From: Sweltsa coloradensis
Taxonomy: Eukaryota > Arthropoda > Insecta > Plecoptera > Chloroperlidae
Assembly (NCBI GenBank): GCA_024449915.1
Contig: JAMZAV010000362.1
Span: 310,001 to 374,000 of the forward strand
Length of the DNA: 64,000 nt
Reading direction: 5' to 3'
Each line of letters starts with the position of its first letter. The first letter of the stretch is position 1. This document shows, in pieces, positions 1 through 11,657 of this stretch. Under the pieces are notes generated by a model, which worked only from the letters and a program-made list of their open reading frames with translations, did no database searches and had not been told where the DNA came from. The position numbers and the translations under genes were made by a program.

Positions 1-2440
1 TCAACTCGGCCACGGGACCGACTCGGGAGTAACAGTAATCGTTACGGTTGTTGTTGGTCGAGGTCGAAAGGTATGATTTACATGGCAGTGGACGGTCAGA
101 TGGGAACAAATGATTCGCAGTCAGTTGTCAAATATTCGAAATGACAAAGATGTGTGTATTATTTCCAACCGGTGAGAAATTGGATTTAAATGGTATAATT
201 TCATGAAAAAAGGGAACGTACGGGACTTTTAGGGGTAGGCCCTTACTAGAGGTAGGTTTTTCTTTGAGCAAACTATTGTTATTCGTTTTGTTATCCGAGG
301 AAACAAGGAACAGTATGGCTCTCTGGCGCGCGAGTGAGGAACTAGAGAATCGGGGATAGGTACGCCCACCTGATAGGAAAACGCATGGTGAATCGCGTCA
401 GTCTACGAAAATACTAAGAAATATTATGATTGTATATTTAATTCACCAAAATTGCAATTTAGAAAGCAATAAAATACAGTAAACCAAATAGATTTCCATC
501 CATTTCAACCATTTACTCATACAAAACTACCTGAAAGGTATTATCTAAACTTGACTTTTGGGTCTCGGCAGTGAATGTTGACAGGTTCTTGAATGAAGCA
601 TATATTTGAGACATTATTTTATCTAGCCGATTACACTACCGATTAATGTCTGTGTTTATATGTAAGCAGATTACACCAGATGTTTGAAAAATGGATTCAA
701 CCTCATATCGCCCTTCGTTTTGCACATTTAAATGCCTTTGTCAGCTCCGTTCACGCGAGATTTTTAGGCCTAGATTTGCTTTGGTGCGGTGTCAAAGTAG
801 GCCTAGGGCCTACATGTTTATTATTTCGTGTAGGCTCTTCATTAAATAATAATATAAGAAGCTCGAAAGGGTGTGATGGCCTACATACGAAATTAAGTCT
901 GGCCAGAATATTATTATTTAAGCCAGAGTTTTGCACGTCTGCTAGGCCCTAGGCTAGGCGACTTGGCTGTAAATGCGAGACGCCTAGACAACACAGCTGA
1001 CGGAGCCTATCCAATTTATTGAAATAAATTGATAGTTTTGGGATACAGACTGGTTAATTATTTTCTAAATTTATATTTTAGTAACAAAAAATATTAGTTT
1101 TCTTCTAGCCGAGTCATTTGACACCTAGGGATGGTTGAAACTGGCAAGCAGTAGGCCTAGGCCTAGGCCCTAGGCCAAGCTAGGCGGCCGTCAATTTTCC
1201 GCGCTGTTTCTCAGTTTATCACAGCTCTAGGCCATTAACATTTTGTCAAATTACTAGTCCACGCTTGCTTTAGCATATTATATACTACAAGGATATTTTA
1301 TACTCTGGGATTAGTGATTGATGCTCTTTGTTTTAGGGCAAACAAATCATAGGCGCTAGTAATTTGAAATGCAGTACGTGAGAAGAACGTACCCTATATA
1401 AAATCACTTATTCTTTACAGATTTTCATTATGTTTAAACTTTAACTATACCATAAGGTATCAACCTATAGTTCTGAATCATTTTCTATTATGTAACTGGA
1501 CGTTTTCAACAGAAAAAGTAGGTTTCAAGATTGGGTCCATGCAATGTTAGCCAAGCGTGTGGACGGCAGCTATCCCCTTTTACCCGGCCATCTTGCTAAA
1601 CAGCTGATTGCTCACTAGCGCTCCATCGGACCTTTTTTCTCCGGATTAGTTTGAGAAAGTTAATAATCTGGTTGTGTTTACGTGTAGGCCAAAGCTTATC
1701 ATCCACCATTTTTTAAATATAACCAAGTCGGACTCGGTTGTCAGTTGTCACTCATTTTATCGCAACCATATCGAACTCAACCGGGTCGATCACTAACAGC
1801 CGAGTCGATTATGGTAGAAAACGCCAGAGTCCAACTCCGTCAGAGTTATAGAATCGGGGTCCAGGGTACATGATACCTACATATAAAATTTAAAAAACTG
1901 ACAATGTAGGTTGAGTCGTGGGTATAAATAAAGATTAATACTAGAGTAGGTATAGTTGTTAATACCGGACAACTGATTGGCCTAATTATCATATAACGAC
2001 AGTCAATCCAATAATCATTAATAGAGAGCCCTAATCATTAATGTATTGTATTGTTATTGTATTTAGGTATTGTTATGTTGTACATATATAGTTATCACAG
2101 ACTCACTGTATAGTGTATATTACACTCACAGTTCGTGATATTTAACTAATCTTTTATTTAGTTAGGCCTAGAACAACTAATCTCTTTCTCATCAACAGAC
2201 ATCAAAACACAACCACTCTAAACATCAACTCTCTAAACAACAATTTACTATTTTGTAAACAAGGTACTTCTGCTGCTATATATTATTATATAGGTATAGG
2301 CCTATCATAACATAAAAAAAAAAAATGTCAACAGAAATTTCTGAAAATAAACTCAAATTTGTATTCAGCAAATTTTTATTCAGGTCAGAGCTGGAGATAT
2401 TTTGATTAGTTTTATGCTGTTTTTCCTTGGTTTTATAGTA
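1..2440. other. MTA intron 3, no gene seen
   Basis: AT-rich DNA with no exon that I can support on either strand. It lies downstream of MTA exon 3 on the minus strand and so should be intron sequence. The word TAGGCCTA and its fragments recur, most densely at 1150-1190. I looked for the next MTA block (acidic linker and the ELFLSRQ region) and did not find it. Confidence 0.5.
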
Positions 2441-2471
2441 GGTGACTATGACGCTGTTATGTTAGTTCTTC

Positions 2472-2730
2472 AGAAAGAAATTAAAAAGTGACTACACCAA
2501 AGATCGAACCCGGGACCTTAGCTCATTCTACAAGTTTATATCGTATGTAGTCTAATAGGCAATGAAATCTGTTCTACACACGTTATTAACAATGTACAAA
2601 ACAGACCAAAAATTAAGACAGTTTTAAATTGGTGGTTGCATGGCTCAGTTGGTAAGAGCATAGCCCGGACAGCTAAGGTCCCGGGTTCGATCCCCAGTGT
2701 AGTCACTTTTTTAATTTCTGTCTAAAGTAC
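2472..2730. repeat. Inverted pair of tRNA-like SINE heads
   Basis: A tRNA-like head on the plus strand (2633-2706) has an A-box-like TGGCTCAGTTGG and a B-box-like GGTTCGATCC, followed by TTTTTTAATTTCTG. The same B-box and tail occur inverted at about 2480-2516 on the minus strand. The TTTAATTTCTG that follows the head recurs after other heads in this window, which marks a tRNA-derived SINE and not a functional tRNA gene. The two copies could fold on each other. Confidence 0.6.
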
Positions 2731-2740
2731 TAGGTAATTA

Positions 2741-2935
2741 AACGAGGGAGCGGAGCGACTGAGTGTCTCCATTCAACTCAAACGGCTCTCATTCTGTGAT
2801 TCTGTGTGTCTGTACGTCGAAAATCAGCCGAACCGCTGAACAGATTGTGCTGAAATTTTAAACAGACATCCGGCACGAGTTTACTGAGAACTGTTAACAA
2901 AATCAGCTAGATCCATTGCGATTTAATCCCTGATT
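2741..2935 (-). mobile_element. 3' part of long SINE family
   Basis: This matches the 3' halves of the SINE copies at 14389, 16873, 21400 and 52849. The shared block includes GCTGAAATTTTAAACAGACA and the edge GCGACTGAGTG. No tRNA head is attached in this orientation, so it is a 5'-truncated or separate copy. Confidence 0.6.
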
Positions 2936-2988
2936 TTTTAAAATATCGATACCATTTGTTTAGTAGCAGCTAGCGGGACGAACTCTAC

Positions 2989-3075
2989 GTGTCTGCCATG
3001 GCATAGTGGTAAGCATAGAGCCTACCGCACGGAGGGTTGGGGTTCGATACCCGTTAGTTTTGAACTTTTTTATAT
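2989..3075 (+). mobile_element. tRNA-like SINE fragment
   Basis: The head contains GGCATAGTGGTAAGC (A-box-like) and GGGTTCGATACCCG (B-box with T-arm pairing), followed by a T-run. It differs from the other heads in the window. I call it a SINE head because repeated tRNA-like heads surround it; a decayed tRNA gene is possible. Confidence 0.45.
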
Positions 3076-3214
3076 TTTTACACCTACATATTATTTTTGA
3101 GGGATGTGAAATGGGAAATAAAAATTAGGTGATTTTGTTTTATCTTGGAAATTTGTTAATGTTTCACTCTAATACGTTTTGAACACGATTCGCATTTTGA
3201 ATGTTCAATTTAAA

Positions 3215-3390
3215 CTAGGAAAACGCTAAAGTCGATGTTAACGAGTGTGTGAGCCAAGTGTTGAGTACCTGGGAATATCGCCTTTTCTCCCATATCTAAG
3301 GCACGATCTAGCCCAGTATGGGGAATGATACCGGGTACTATACACATGGCTCACTCACTCGTTTAACAACGACTTTGGCGTTTCCCTAGT
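3215..3390. mobile_element. Short nonautonomous element, CTAGG..CCTAG family 1
   Basis: A 176-bp element with inverted ends. The left end starts ACTAGGAAAACGCTAAAGTC and the right end finishes GACTTTGGCGTTTCCCTAGT. The next internal block, with GAGTGTGTGAGCCAAGTGTT and its inverse, is also paired. Longer relatives are at 14106, 17465, 22005 and 49704. Confidence 0.7.
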
Positions 3391-3617
3391 ATAAGCAACA
3401 TGGGCTTAAACCCAGTTACCTACTATAGCTGTAGGCTACCAGTACATGATCGTTTTGACTCTTGGCTTTATCATTCATAAGTTACAATGTTCACTCCCGC
3501 AATAACATGGAAATAAATACGCAACAGGCCTATATCGCTACTATTACCGTATTTACCCGATTATTGGCCGGCATCAAGTAATGGTCGCACCCATCCTATT
3601 ATTATTATTATTATTAT

Positions 3618-4392
3618 TAGGAAAACGCTCAAGTCCCGCCGCGTTGATGGATAAACTTTTTTTTAAAGTTTTTAGTCTGCGTGGGATATTTACTTTTGCG
3701 AGTGCTTTGTTGCTTTGTTTTGCTTCCCACGCATTGTAGGTGATTGTTGTCAAGTTTCCATTGTTACTTGTCAATTTGTTATTATTTACCGTTAAAAACT
3801 TATATTAAAAGCTTATTTCTATGGATTCTGGGTAACTTTTGTCAACTTTTTCTTTCAAAAGGTACTTTATCACCATAACCTTAATGTCCATGTATAATAT
3901 GAACGTTGTAGCCCCACCCGTTTGGTCAGAATTGGCCCAAATGGCACGAAAATATCGCATACAAATCAAAAAAACTTATATTAAAAGCTTTATTTCTATG
4001 AATTCCGGCTAGCTTTTTCAACTTTTTCTTTCAAAAGGTACTACATCACCATAACCTTAATGTCCATGTATAATATGAACGTTGTAACCCCACCCGTTTG
4101 GTCAGAATCGGCCCAAATGTCACGAAAATATCGCACTAAAAATCGAAAAAAATCGTAAAAGTACGATATTCATGAGAAATATTTCTTCGATTGTACCCAA
4201 AAACAATACACCTCTAAGTTCAGAGATTTCGAAGGTCCCCTCAAATTTTCATCAAGATCGGATATGCCGTTTGCCTGGTAGAGAGTTAACAAACAGACAG
4301 AAAAACAAACAAAATAAAAAAAAAAAAAAAAAAACACCCGAGCTAAATTTTTTGGGGGTCAGTGAAATTGAAGTCTTCGCTTCGCTCATCCA
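3618..4392 (+). mobile_element. Family 2 element (TTGGATGAGCG type)
   Basis: It begins TAGGAAAACGCTCAAGTCCC and ends CGCTTCGCTCATCCAA. The interior carries the phrase CCCACCCGTTTGGTCAGAAT twice, each with a following AT-rich block, so part of the body is duplicated in tandem. It is flanked on both sides by ATT repeats (3598-3618 and 4395-4440). Short open frames inside it recur in other copies and are not genes. Confidence 0.65.
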
Positions 4393-4393
4393 A

Positions 4394-4394
<1 letters not shown>

Positions 4395-4440
<46 letters not shown>
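4395..4440. repeat. (ATT)n microsatellite
   Basis: An uninterrupted ATT repeat of about 15 units directly follows the family 2 element. A shorter ATT run stands at its other end, so the element probably inserted in, or created, the microsatellite. Confidence 0.9.
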
Positions 4441-4442
<2 letters not shown>

Positions 4443-4896
4443 ATTAGTTTTAGGGCTCTAATAGCAAAGATTATTCGCATCTCAAATATCTATAAAGCCC
4501 ATTTAAAATATGAAGAACTAACCAATAGGTAACAGTAACACACAAGGTCACTAACTCATAATTATGTAAAACATTGCCAAGATAGACATAGATAGGCCTA
4601 ATGTAAAGCAATCACGACGGTGATGCTTAAAGAACGAATGCGCATAGATGGTGAGAGAATATGAAAAAGCAAAAAAATATAGGCCTATGATGTCAAATAA
4701 AAATGTGTGTGGAAATATATAGTGGAAAATGTTTTAATGAGACCTTATTGTGGTCTCCAAGACGTCCAGTCTTCTCAAACTGTTATTCGAGGGTCTACAC
4801 AAACTGCCTCTTTTATAGCCTTTTACAATTTAAGCCAATGAGAAATGCTCTGGGCCTATCCTACACCGGGCCCAGTAAAAGTAGCATTTGATACAA

Positions 4897-5450
4897 ACTA
4901 GGAAAACGCTAAAGTCCCGCCGCGTTGATGGATGAGCTTTTTTAAGTTTTTAGTTTGAGTGGGATATCTTTACTTTTGCAAGTGCTTTGTTTTGCTGCCT
5001 ACGCATTGTAGGTGATTGTTGTCAAGTTTCTATTGTTAGGGCCTACTTGTCAATTGGTATTATTTACCGTAAAAAACTTATATTAAAAGCTTTATTTCTA
5101 TGGATTCTGGCTAACTTTTTCTTTCAAAAGGTACTAGGGCCTACATCACCATAACCTTAATGTCCATGTATAATATGAACGTTGTAGCCCCACCCGTTTG
5201 GTCAGAATTGGCCCAAATGTCACGAAAATATCGCACAAAAAATCGGAAAAAATCGGAAAAGTACGATATTCATGAGAAATATTTCTTCGATTGTACCCAA
5301 AAACAATACAGCTCAAAGTTCAGAGATTTCGAAGGTCCCCTCCAATTTTCATCAAGGCGTTAGAGAAGCGAACAACAGACAAAAAAAAAAAAAACGAGCT
5401 AAATTTTTTGGGGGGTCAGTGAAATTGAAGTCTTCGCTTCGCTCATCCAA
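4897..5450 (+). mobile_element. Family 2 element, second copy
   Basis: It starts ACTAGGAAAACGCTAAAGTC, followed by CCGCCGCGTTGATGGATGAG, and ends TCTTCGCTTCGCTCATCCAA. It is the same family as 3618-4392 but has only one copy of the CCCACCCGTTTGGTCAGAAT block. No coding function is seen. Confidence 0.7.
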
Positions 5451-5841
5451 TAATAGTGACATAAAGACCTAGGGCTGCTCCCTACTAGGATTAAGTTATA
5501 TTTTTAAATAGCCTATAGAAACTATAGGTCTACATGCAGCCTATTTGAGTATTTGTCTAATTACAGCAGTTACATTGCAATTGCAAATATAGGCCTAGTG
5601 CAATGAGATGACCAAACAATAGGAGTATTAGTGTGAAAGTTTTTGGCACAATATTATCACAAAAATATTTTCAGTTCAGCGAGATTAGGGAGGCGGGCCT
5701 ATAAATTTTCATATCAATTGGCACCCTTTATTAAATCAGTAGGCCTAGACCTACCTAATTGGCTGTCTAGAGCCTTCACTCTTCCAACATGCCAAAATCA
5801 TCTTGCGTAGGCCTATTCATAATTCTGGCATTCATTTCGGT

Positions 5842-5960
5842 GTCCGGTAGCTTCGGGGTAAAGCACTCAACCAGCAATCGGGAGACCGGGGTTCGATACC
5901 CCGCTGAGATGGATTTTTTAATTTCTGGTTTGATTTACATAAAACATAAAGTCAATTTAA
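5842..5960 (+). mobile_element. tRNA-like SINE copy next to MTA exon 3
   Basis: The head has CGGGGTAAAGCACTC and the T-arm-like ACCGGGGTTCGATACCCCGC, followed by TTTTTTAATTTCTGG. That tail is shared with the other SINE heads. It sits in MTA intron 3, about 20 bp beyond the exon 3 donor. An open frame starting at 5789 runs through it and is not a gene. Confidence 0.6.
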
Positions 5961-5981
5961 CAATCGAACTGGAGTACTCAC

Positions 5982-6078
5982 TCTGTTGGTGCTTGTCGGC
6001 CATATGGATAAGTGGGTTTGGTAGGTCTCGCCGTCTGTAGAAACACATGACTTTTGCTTCGACATTGCCATTTTGTGT
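5982..6078 (-). CDS. MTA: MTA exon 3 (BAH domain), partial gene
   Basis: Third coding exon of the metastasis-associated protein, a NuRD chromatin-remodelling and deacetylase subunit acting in the nucleus. It encodes 32 codons plus one base, residues 33-64: TQNGNVEAKVMCFYRRRDL, then PNPLIHMADKHQQ. From family knowledge, NGNVEAKV.CFYRRRD and the ADKH that follows are a hallmark of the MTA BAH domain. The acceptor reads CTTCATTTTCAG (plus 6079-6090) and the donor GTGAGT (plus 5976-5981). The exon joins in phase 0 to exon 2. Intron 3 runs out of the window on the left, so the ELM2, SANT and GATA-type zinc-finger parts are not here. HMADKH, where vertebrate proteins have ALADKH, is a small divergence. 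The long minus-strand introns explain why no long frame is visible. Confidence 0.9.
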
Positions 6079-7022
6079 CTGAAAATGAAGTGGAATACAT
6101 TGTAATGTAACAGAGTTGGTCTAGTAGGCCTGCCAGCATCATAACCTAACGAGATGTGACACGTAGACGTGTAATAGTTGTAGCCTAGGCCTAAACTTAG
6201 CTTTGACTTGCCTAGCCGAGTGAAGGCATAACCTTGTTCTTGTATTGACTATTGCCAATGATACAATGTAAATGCAAGCGATTTAACAAAGTTTTTGATT
6301 ATAATTTTGTAAGGTTACCATACAACCCAGATTAGGCGGGAGCAGGGACAGACCCAGAAGACTTTTTAATAAACAGTAGGCCTATGTAATACAGGATACA
6401 TTTTATATGCAGCTACTGTTGACAGCACCTATGTATTTACTAATTAATTACCTACAGTAGGTATATTAGGTAATGTTTTATTTTATTTTTATTTACTATT
6501 TAAATGTCTGGCCCATTAAATAACTGGTAGCCCCTACTGTAGGGCCTAAAATTAAATTATAACCACATTCTACAAATCACAAAAGGTACAGGATTTGTAT
6601 TTCAAAATCATATTCATAGGCCCAAATAATAATTTTTAACATTCTTAGGCTAGTGAACGAAGAAGTAGATACCCTCAATTTACTAGCCTACCGGAAAATA
6701 AATACTCCACCGGTGTTTTTGTTCACTCTGTAGGCCTACTGGGCAAACGGCCTACCTACTCTGATCATGCTGAGCTGACAAAGGAACCTTCAAGAACTCT
6801 AGTAAGTTCAATGTAGAATTTAAGTGTTAAGGTAACATAGGTAGGTACATCAACGCATGGCACACAACACGAGGTAGCATAGCCTACATAAAACAAAACT
6901 TTTTTTACTTTCTTATTTGAATTGCAGCTAACTAGCCCATGTGCAATGCATTTTAGTAACTGATAAAACCCTGGATGCATGTAATTACATCCCCTTTAAT
7001 TAGACTTAAGTTCTTAGCCTAC
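6079..7022 (-). other. MTA intron 2
   Basis: A 944-bp intron bounded by donor GTAGGC (after codon AAG at 7023) and acceptor TTTTCAG before 6078. The content is AT-rich with several AGGCCTA words. No repeat family was recognised and no other gene is supported. Confidence 0.8.
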
Positions 7023-7090
7023 CTTATTCAGTTCCTCTATTCTTCTTATCTGGTAGGGTGTGCTGGAAGAGGTTTCAAAATAAACGTAAT
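7023..7090 (-). CDS. MTA: MTA exon 2 (BAH domain), partial gene
   Basis: Second coding exon of MTA. It supplies two bases that complete the aspartate codon begun in exon 1, then 22 codons: [19 protein letters not shown], then LNK. This matches the family start [22 protein letters not shown] nearly residue for residue. The acceptor is TCTCTCTTTGCAG (plus 7091-7103) and the donor is AAG|GTAGGC. The reading phase agrees on both sides: phase 1 into this exon, phase 0 out. Residues 10-32 of the protein lie here and form the start of the BAH domain, which serves in chromatin and partner contacts. At 68 bp the exon is invisible to simple frame searches; the call rests on the spliced peptide. Confidence 0.93.
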
Positions 7091-10000
7091 CTGCAAAGAG
7101 AGAAAAAGTAGGTAATATTACCAGTCTTGGGCACGTTCCCCCAAAAAAGGAACTTTGAAAAAGTTAAGTTACTTCTGCCTAAAAAGAAACTGAGACGTTC
7201 CTCGTTCTTTTTCAATAAAAAAGGAACTGAAACGTTCCTCGTTCCTCAAAAGGAAATTCCTTTTCTTTCACGTTCCTTAGGCCTATACCATCACTGATTT
7301 AAACAATAATAAATGTGAAATGAGTTAATTAATCATTACTCTTATTTATTAAAGTGGGTCCCAGGCCATCTGTCGAGGATGGCGCCATTTTCGAAAACAC
7401 AAAATGTCACATTGATATTTTCATACCGGTACTGCAGTTTACGATATCAGCTACTGGAATTCAACGGGATTACGACGACGAAAGGAACTTATTTATAAAG
7501 GAACGTTAAATTCGTTCCAATTTCCCACAAAATAGTAACTTTGACGTTACAAGTCCCTGATCTAAGAAACGGAACGCGTTCCCACAAAAGTTCCTGAAAA
7601 AGGAACGCGTTCCCGGGAAGGCATTCAACTGTTCTAGATGCAGAAGCCAAAACCATTCAATAAGCTACTTCAATTATGAGGTCCTGGGTGTAGGGAGGGA
7701 TGCACATGATAATCAATATTATCAATCGATAGGGTTAATCAAAATTGGATAAAATCTCAATAATTAAGTCATCAGGGGCCTATATCGATAATCGAAATAT
7801 CAACAATTGGTTGAAAACGGCAAGAACATTGAATTGTTTTCAATCGGGCCCACACAGAGAGTACAACAAATAATGCTGGGACAAAGCTTAGTATCTTTGT
7901 CAGTTGTCACAGGTTAATTTGTGGGTGATAACTTTTGCAGTTATAGTCATAAATTATTAAACGTAGCAAATAAGACGAGTTACAAAGGGAACCATTCTAG
8001 AGTAGGTACCGGTATCATAATCATGAGTCAGTCATCTCATCATCCCTAAATTAGGCCTACCAGTATGGAAAAGACGTATACAATTGGGCAGAGCCCGCAG
8101 ATCACTGGGGTAATGGTCCAAAGACTAAAAAATCTCTCAAAAGAGAATGAAGGTTCGAGATTCGAGGCTATCCAAAAATACTCTAGGTCTTATTGGAACT
8201 AGGATGAGGCCCACCACCCACCCCATGGTCAAAATGAGGTCCAGAAGCCATTTAAACATACTGTAGGGCCGCATAGACGTACACACTGATATTATGACAA
8301 ACTGCCTACAAGGCAACCACACAACACAGAAAACGACAATTTCCTGTTGGCCTAGGAGGCCTATCGCACATGATTGCTGTCCAACGTACAAATACAGTGA
8401 AAACTAAGTGTAGGACTGGGACTAGGTGGCAAGTCAATTTCATACACAACGACTTAGCTACTGCCCAGCACATACTAGGCCTACATTTACCACACAGCAT
8501 GAATGCGGCTTATTAAAACTATTCAGGCTGAAACGGTTTGAACAATAGCCTAGTGAAGTGTAGGCCTCACTAGCCTAGTTAGGCCTACATGAATAGATTC
8601 AGAACTGATTCGACTAAAACGGTTTGAGATTTTTAACGCCAGCTATGTTGTTAAATGAGAAAACGTTTCTAGGTTAGTGTCACACTTTTTTGTGTTCATC
8701 TTGAAGATACCTACTTAATACGGTTCCGTTGGTAGGCAAAGTAGAGTAGCATATGATTGAGTTGTTAGGCCTAGCCCAGGCTATGTTTTAGCCTTAACCT
8801 AAGTAGGCCCTATGATCGCAAGTTGAATTTAAATACCGGTAGCTAGTTGAATTCAGGGATCATTAGGCCTAGCCTAGCCCTACATCAATTTATTTTTCCT
8901 TGAAACGGTTTGATGTGTTTATCCAAATCAGTTTCCAAAGTGTAGGGCCTAGGCCTATTGGAACTAAGGATGTTTTTGACCTGAAACACACGTATATCGC
9001 TGGCTAGAGCAGACTAGGGTTCGTAAGCTTGTGTGACAGCTTCGTTCTCCTTGGCGCCGTCTGCTCGCAGTCCGGGTTAGTGGAGGAACCTATATGACTG
9101 TCAAAAGTTACACCGTCCTTGAGGGACGTAAAGCGTGCCCTTGACTTTTGTAGGAGTAGCCTAAGGGCCTATGTTTCCCTCCTCCATCTCATTGAATTTA
9201 ACTAGTGGGCGTGAATTGCAGGGTCATTAGAGACATAGCTAGCTACTTTAATTTATTTTTCCTTGAAAGGTTCGTAGGCTTATCCAGGTAGGTAGGCTTA
9301 GCCCTTGGCCTGTATGAACATCGTCAAAACTGTTTCAAGTCAACCCAAACCAATTTAAGTAAACTGGCTACGGACAACTAGTCATGGGTGGCTAGGGCCC
9401 TAGGGCAACTATAGCTAGCCCTAGGGCCTACAGCCTTGGAAACGCAGGCCTAGTCTAGGCCTAGCCCTAGCCTTGTTTACTGTCTAGGCTTAGGCAGGTA
9501 GGGCCTAGGTTCCATGCAGCAATAAAAGGTACTTATTCGGCTAGGGGGGTCCAACTTTTATATACACTGTAACGGAAAGGATTTCGGGTGCGCTCTTATC
9601 GATTGTATCCTAGAACTAGCGCGGCGCACTGTAGCCAGCGGAAAGTTCGGCTAACCTAACGAAAGTACACCTTTAACATAAGTAGGGTAGTAATAACGCA
9701 ATATAGCAGTGTTAACAAGGTACATAAAAGTTGGACCCCCCTAGCCGAATAAGTGCCCAATAAAATACTGTAGCTAGGTCTATTTGATCCTAGGGCCTAG
9801 GAATATGATATTTTATATAGGTACCGGTAGGTATAAGAGTGTAGGCTATAATAGGCTAGCCTAGGCAGGGACACTAGGCCTAGACAAGGGCCTTGACCCT
9901 TGTAAAATGTAAATAAGTGTGCCTGTCTAGGCCTAGGCCGTAGCCTAGGCCTACCTAGGCTAGGGCTAAGAATCTTTTATTGGGTTAAAAACATAGGGCA

Positions 10001-10433
10001 TAGGCGTAGGCCTACATCAATTGGCATGCCAAGGCCTAGACCTACGTAGACTGGCCTCTAGGCATAATTAGGCAAAATGTAATAATTATCATTTCAACTT
10101 TCAAAAATAAACGTTTGGACGCCTCATCTAATAGGCCTAGCCGAGGCCTACCATGCTGGTAAACAGCTTGGCGTGTAAAATAGTTCCCGCGTGTATTGCC
10201 ATTAACGACAGTAATTCTCAAACACATTCATTTTGAACAAAGATACAAAGGCAGTAAAAATGATAAAATCTGATAATCACAGCCCTGACCAGGCTAGAAT
10301 TTCTGAAATCAACATCAAGTTTACCCCGCTCAACGCATTCATCACAAATATCAATGCGCACGCAACTACCTAGGCTACACCGCGGCCCTTCTATTTAAAA
10401 CTGTATTCGTAAAAAGAATATTTTCCTTCTTAC
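7091..10433 (-). other. MTA intron 1
   Basis: A 3,343-bp intron from donor GTAAGAAGG (plus 10425-10433) to the acceptor before 7090. It contains a degenerate repeat around 7118-7617 built on GGAACG and AACGTTCC words with inverted ends, a partial hAT-like end at 7697-7850 (GGGATGCACAT..) related to 37032-37602, the palindromic element 9531-9754, and the densest cluster of TAGGCCTA words in the window (8500-10050). No exon was seen in it. Confidence 0.75.
9531..9754. mobile_element. Palindromic MITE in MTA intron 1
   Basis: A 224-bp element with about 31-bp near-perfect inverted ends. The left begins ACTTATTCGGCTAGGGGGGT and the right ends ACCCCCCTAGCCGAATAAGT. The interior is unique in this window and richer in CG dinucleotides than the flanks. 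There is no coding capacity. The superfamily is uncertain. Confidence 0.8.
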
Positions 10434-10461
10434 CTCCAACTCTGTACATATTTGCTGTCAT
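10434..10461 (-). CDS. MTA: MTA exon 1 coding part with start codon
   Basis: First coding exon of MTA: nine codons, MTANMYRVG, plus the first base of the next codon. Spliced to exon 2 it gives MTANMYRVGDYVYFE, which matches the invariant N-terminus of MTA proteins (MAANMYRVGDYVYFE in vertebrates). The donor is GGAG|GTAAGAAG, close to perfect consensus. In-frame stops TAG TGA lie nine bases upstream of the ATG in the genomic sequence, so the start cannot be extended unless another exon is spliced on. It is only 28 coding bases and was found by recognising the peptide and donor. Confidence 0.92.
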
Positions 10462-10680
10462 TATGCTTCACTAGTGGTGTTGAAGTGCACCCTAGGGATT
10501 ACCTATCATTAACACTAAAAACATTTAAATAGTCAAGCATGTAATTAACTTTCTGATCAAACAGATTCCTCACACCAACAACTCGCCATTTTCTCTCCTG
10601 CCAGTCTTCCTGCTGAATCCGGTGACGTCACGCGCCACAGTCCTTCGGCGTACTTCGGGAATAAGCCGCTACACAAAGCC
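10462..10680 (-). promoter_or_regulatory. Probable MTA 5' UTR and promoter
   Basis: The region directly upstream of the MTA start codon, on the minus strand, rises in GC and CG content at about 10610-10680. It contains the palindrome TGACGTCA at 10623-10630, a full CRE (CREB/ATF-type site). No known repeat covers it. No TATA box is obvious. The transcription start cannot be placed by eye. The upstream ATG at about 10590 (context AAAATGGCG) opens only a ten-codon frame and may be an upstream ORF. Confidence 0.55.
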
Positions 10681-11640
10681 GAATTAGCATCATTACACAC
10701 TGACCCCACCACTGTCACCTTAGGTCACAGAACTTTATCGTCCGACGTGTCAAACGAAAGCTACAGCCTTCACCAGAAATAATGTCACAGAGAAAGATAA
10801 ATATTATCACGTTAAAGTTAGCAAAATGTAAAATGAAGTTTGTGGACAATTTTACATCTTTGATGTCGCAAACGTCACTCAGACATCGAGGTCGTTGAAC
10901 GAAAACTGAAAAGCATACTTTTTGCGATTTTTGCTATCAATTGTAATTGTTCATTATTATAATATTCGAATACTACTAGTTTCAAAAATACTGTGTCTGC
11001 AACTCTGCATCTGCATGCACTTATTTTATATTAGTAAATAATAACATTGTAATTGTATTATTTTTTATATTTATCATTAACTTTATATTACCTATTCATT
11101 TCGGCCCCATGCAGTCCCACTGAAAATTATTTCAAGTAAACTAGGAGAGAGTTATAATTTATACAGATTTAACTGATACACTTATTTATTTTTATAATGT
11201 TTGGCTCGTTCCAGAAATTTGAAACAAAAATAATGTAAAATTGATGAATAAACGAATGTTTTTGGAAAAAGAATTTCGTAACAATTTGGAATTTAATTAC
11301 AATTTAAAATTTCCTTTTTAACCGACATGAAATATGTTAGAACTAAGTTACTAACAGATTTATTCCGTCCGTCTGTGTATGTGTCACTGTCACGTATCAC
11401 ACTAAAACTGAACATGACCTCCGATTAACCTCCGTTATTTCTTACATTGTCCATCTTTTACAAGGAAGATACAGAAAGTAAAGATCGTATGCAAATATCA
11501 CACCGTCACTGTCAGCGTCTATAGCCATGGACTTATAATAGCAACTGGCGGTCTAACAGTGCTTGAGTCAGTGTGTCACGTTTCACGACAAAAATACAAA
11601 CAAGACGAGAGAAAGTTTGAACATTAGCTACGGGTGGAGG
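10681..11640. other. Intergenic, apparently unique DNA
   Basis: AT-rich sequence upstream of MTA. I recognise none of the repeat families of this window in it, and no exon with credible splice sites and a known peptide on either strand. It could hold regulatory sequence for MTA. Confidence 0.45.
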
Positions 11641-11657
11641 GTGTAGTAGTATCTATC

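Noticed and set aside
5789..6040. 83-codon plus-strand frame with a signal-peptide-like start
   Set aside because: It runs through a SINE head and the antisense of MTA exon 3.
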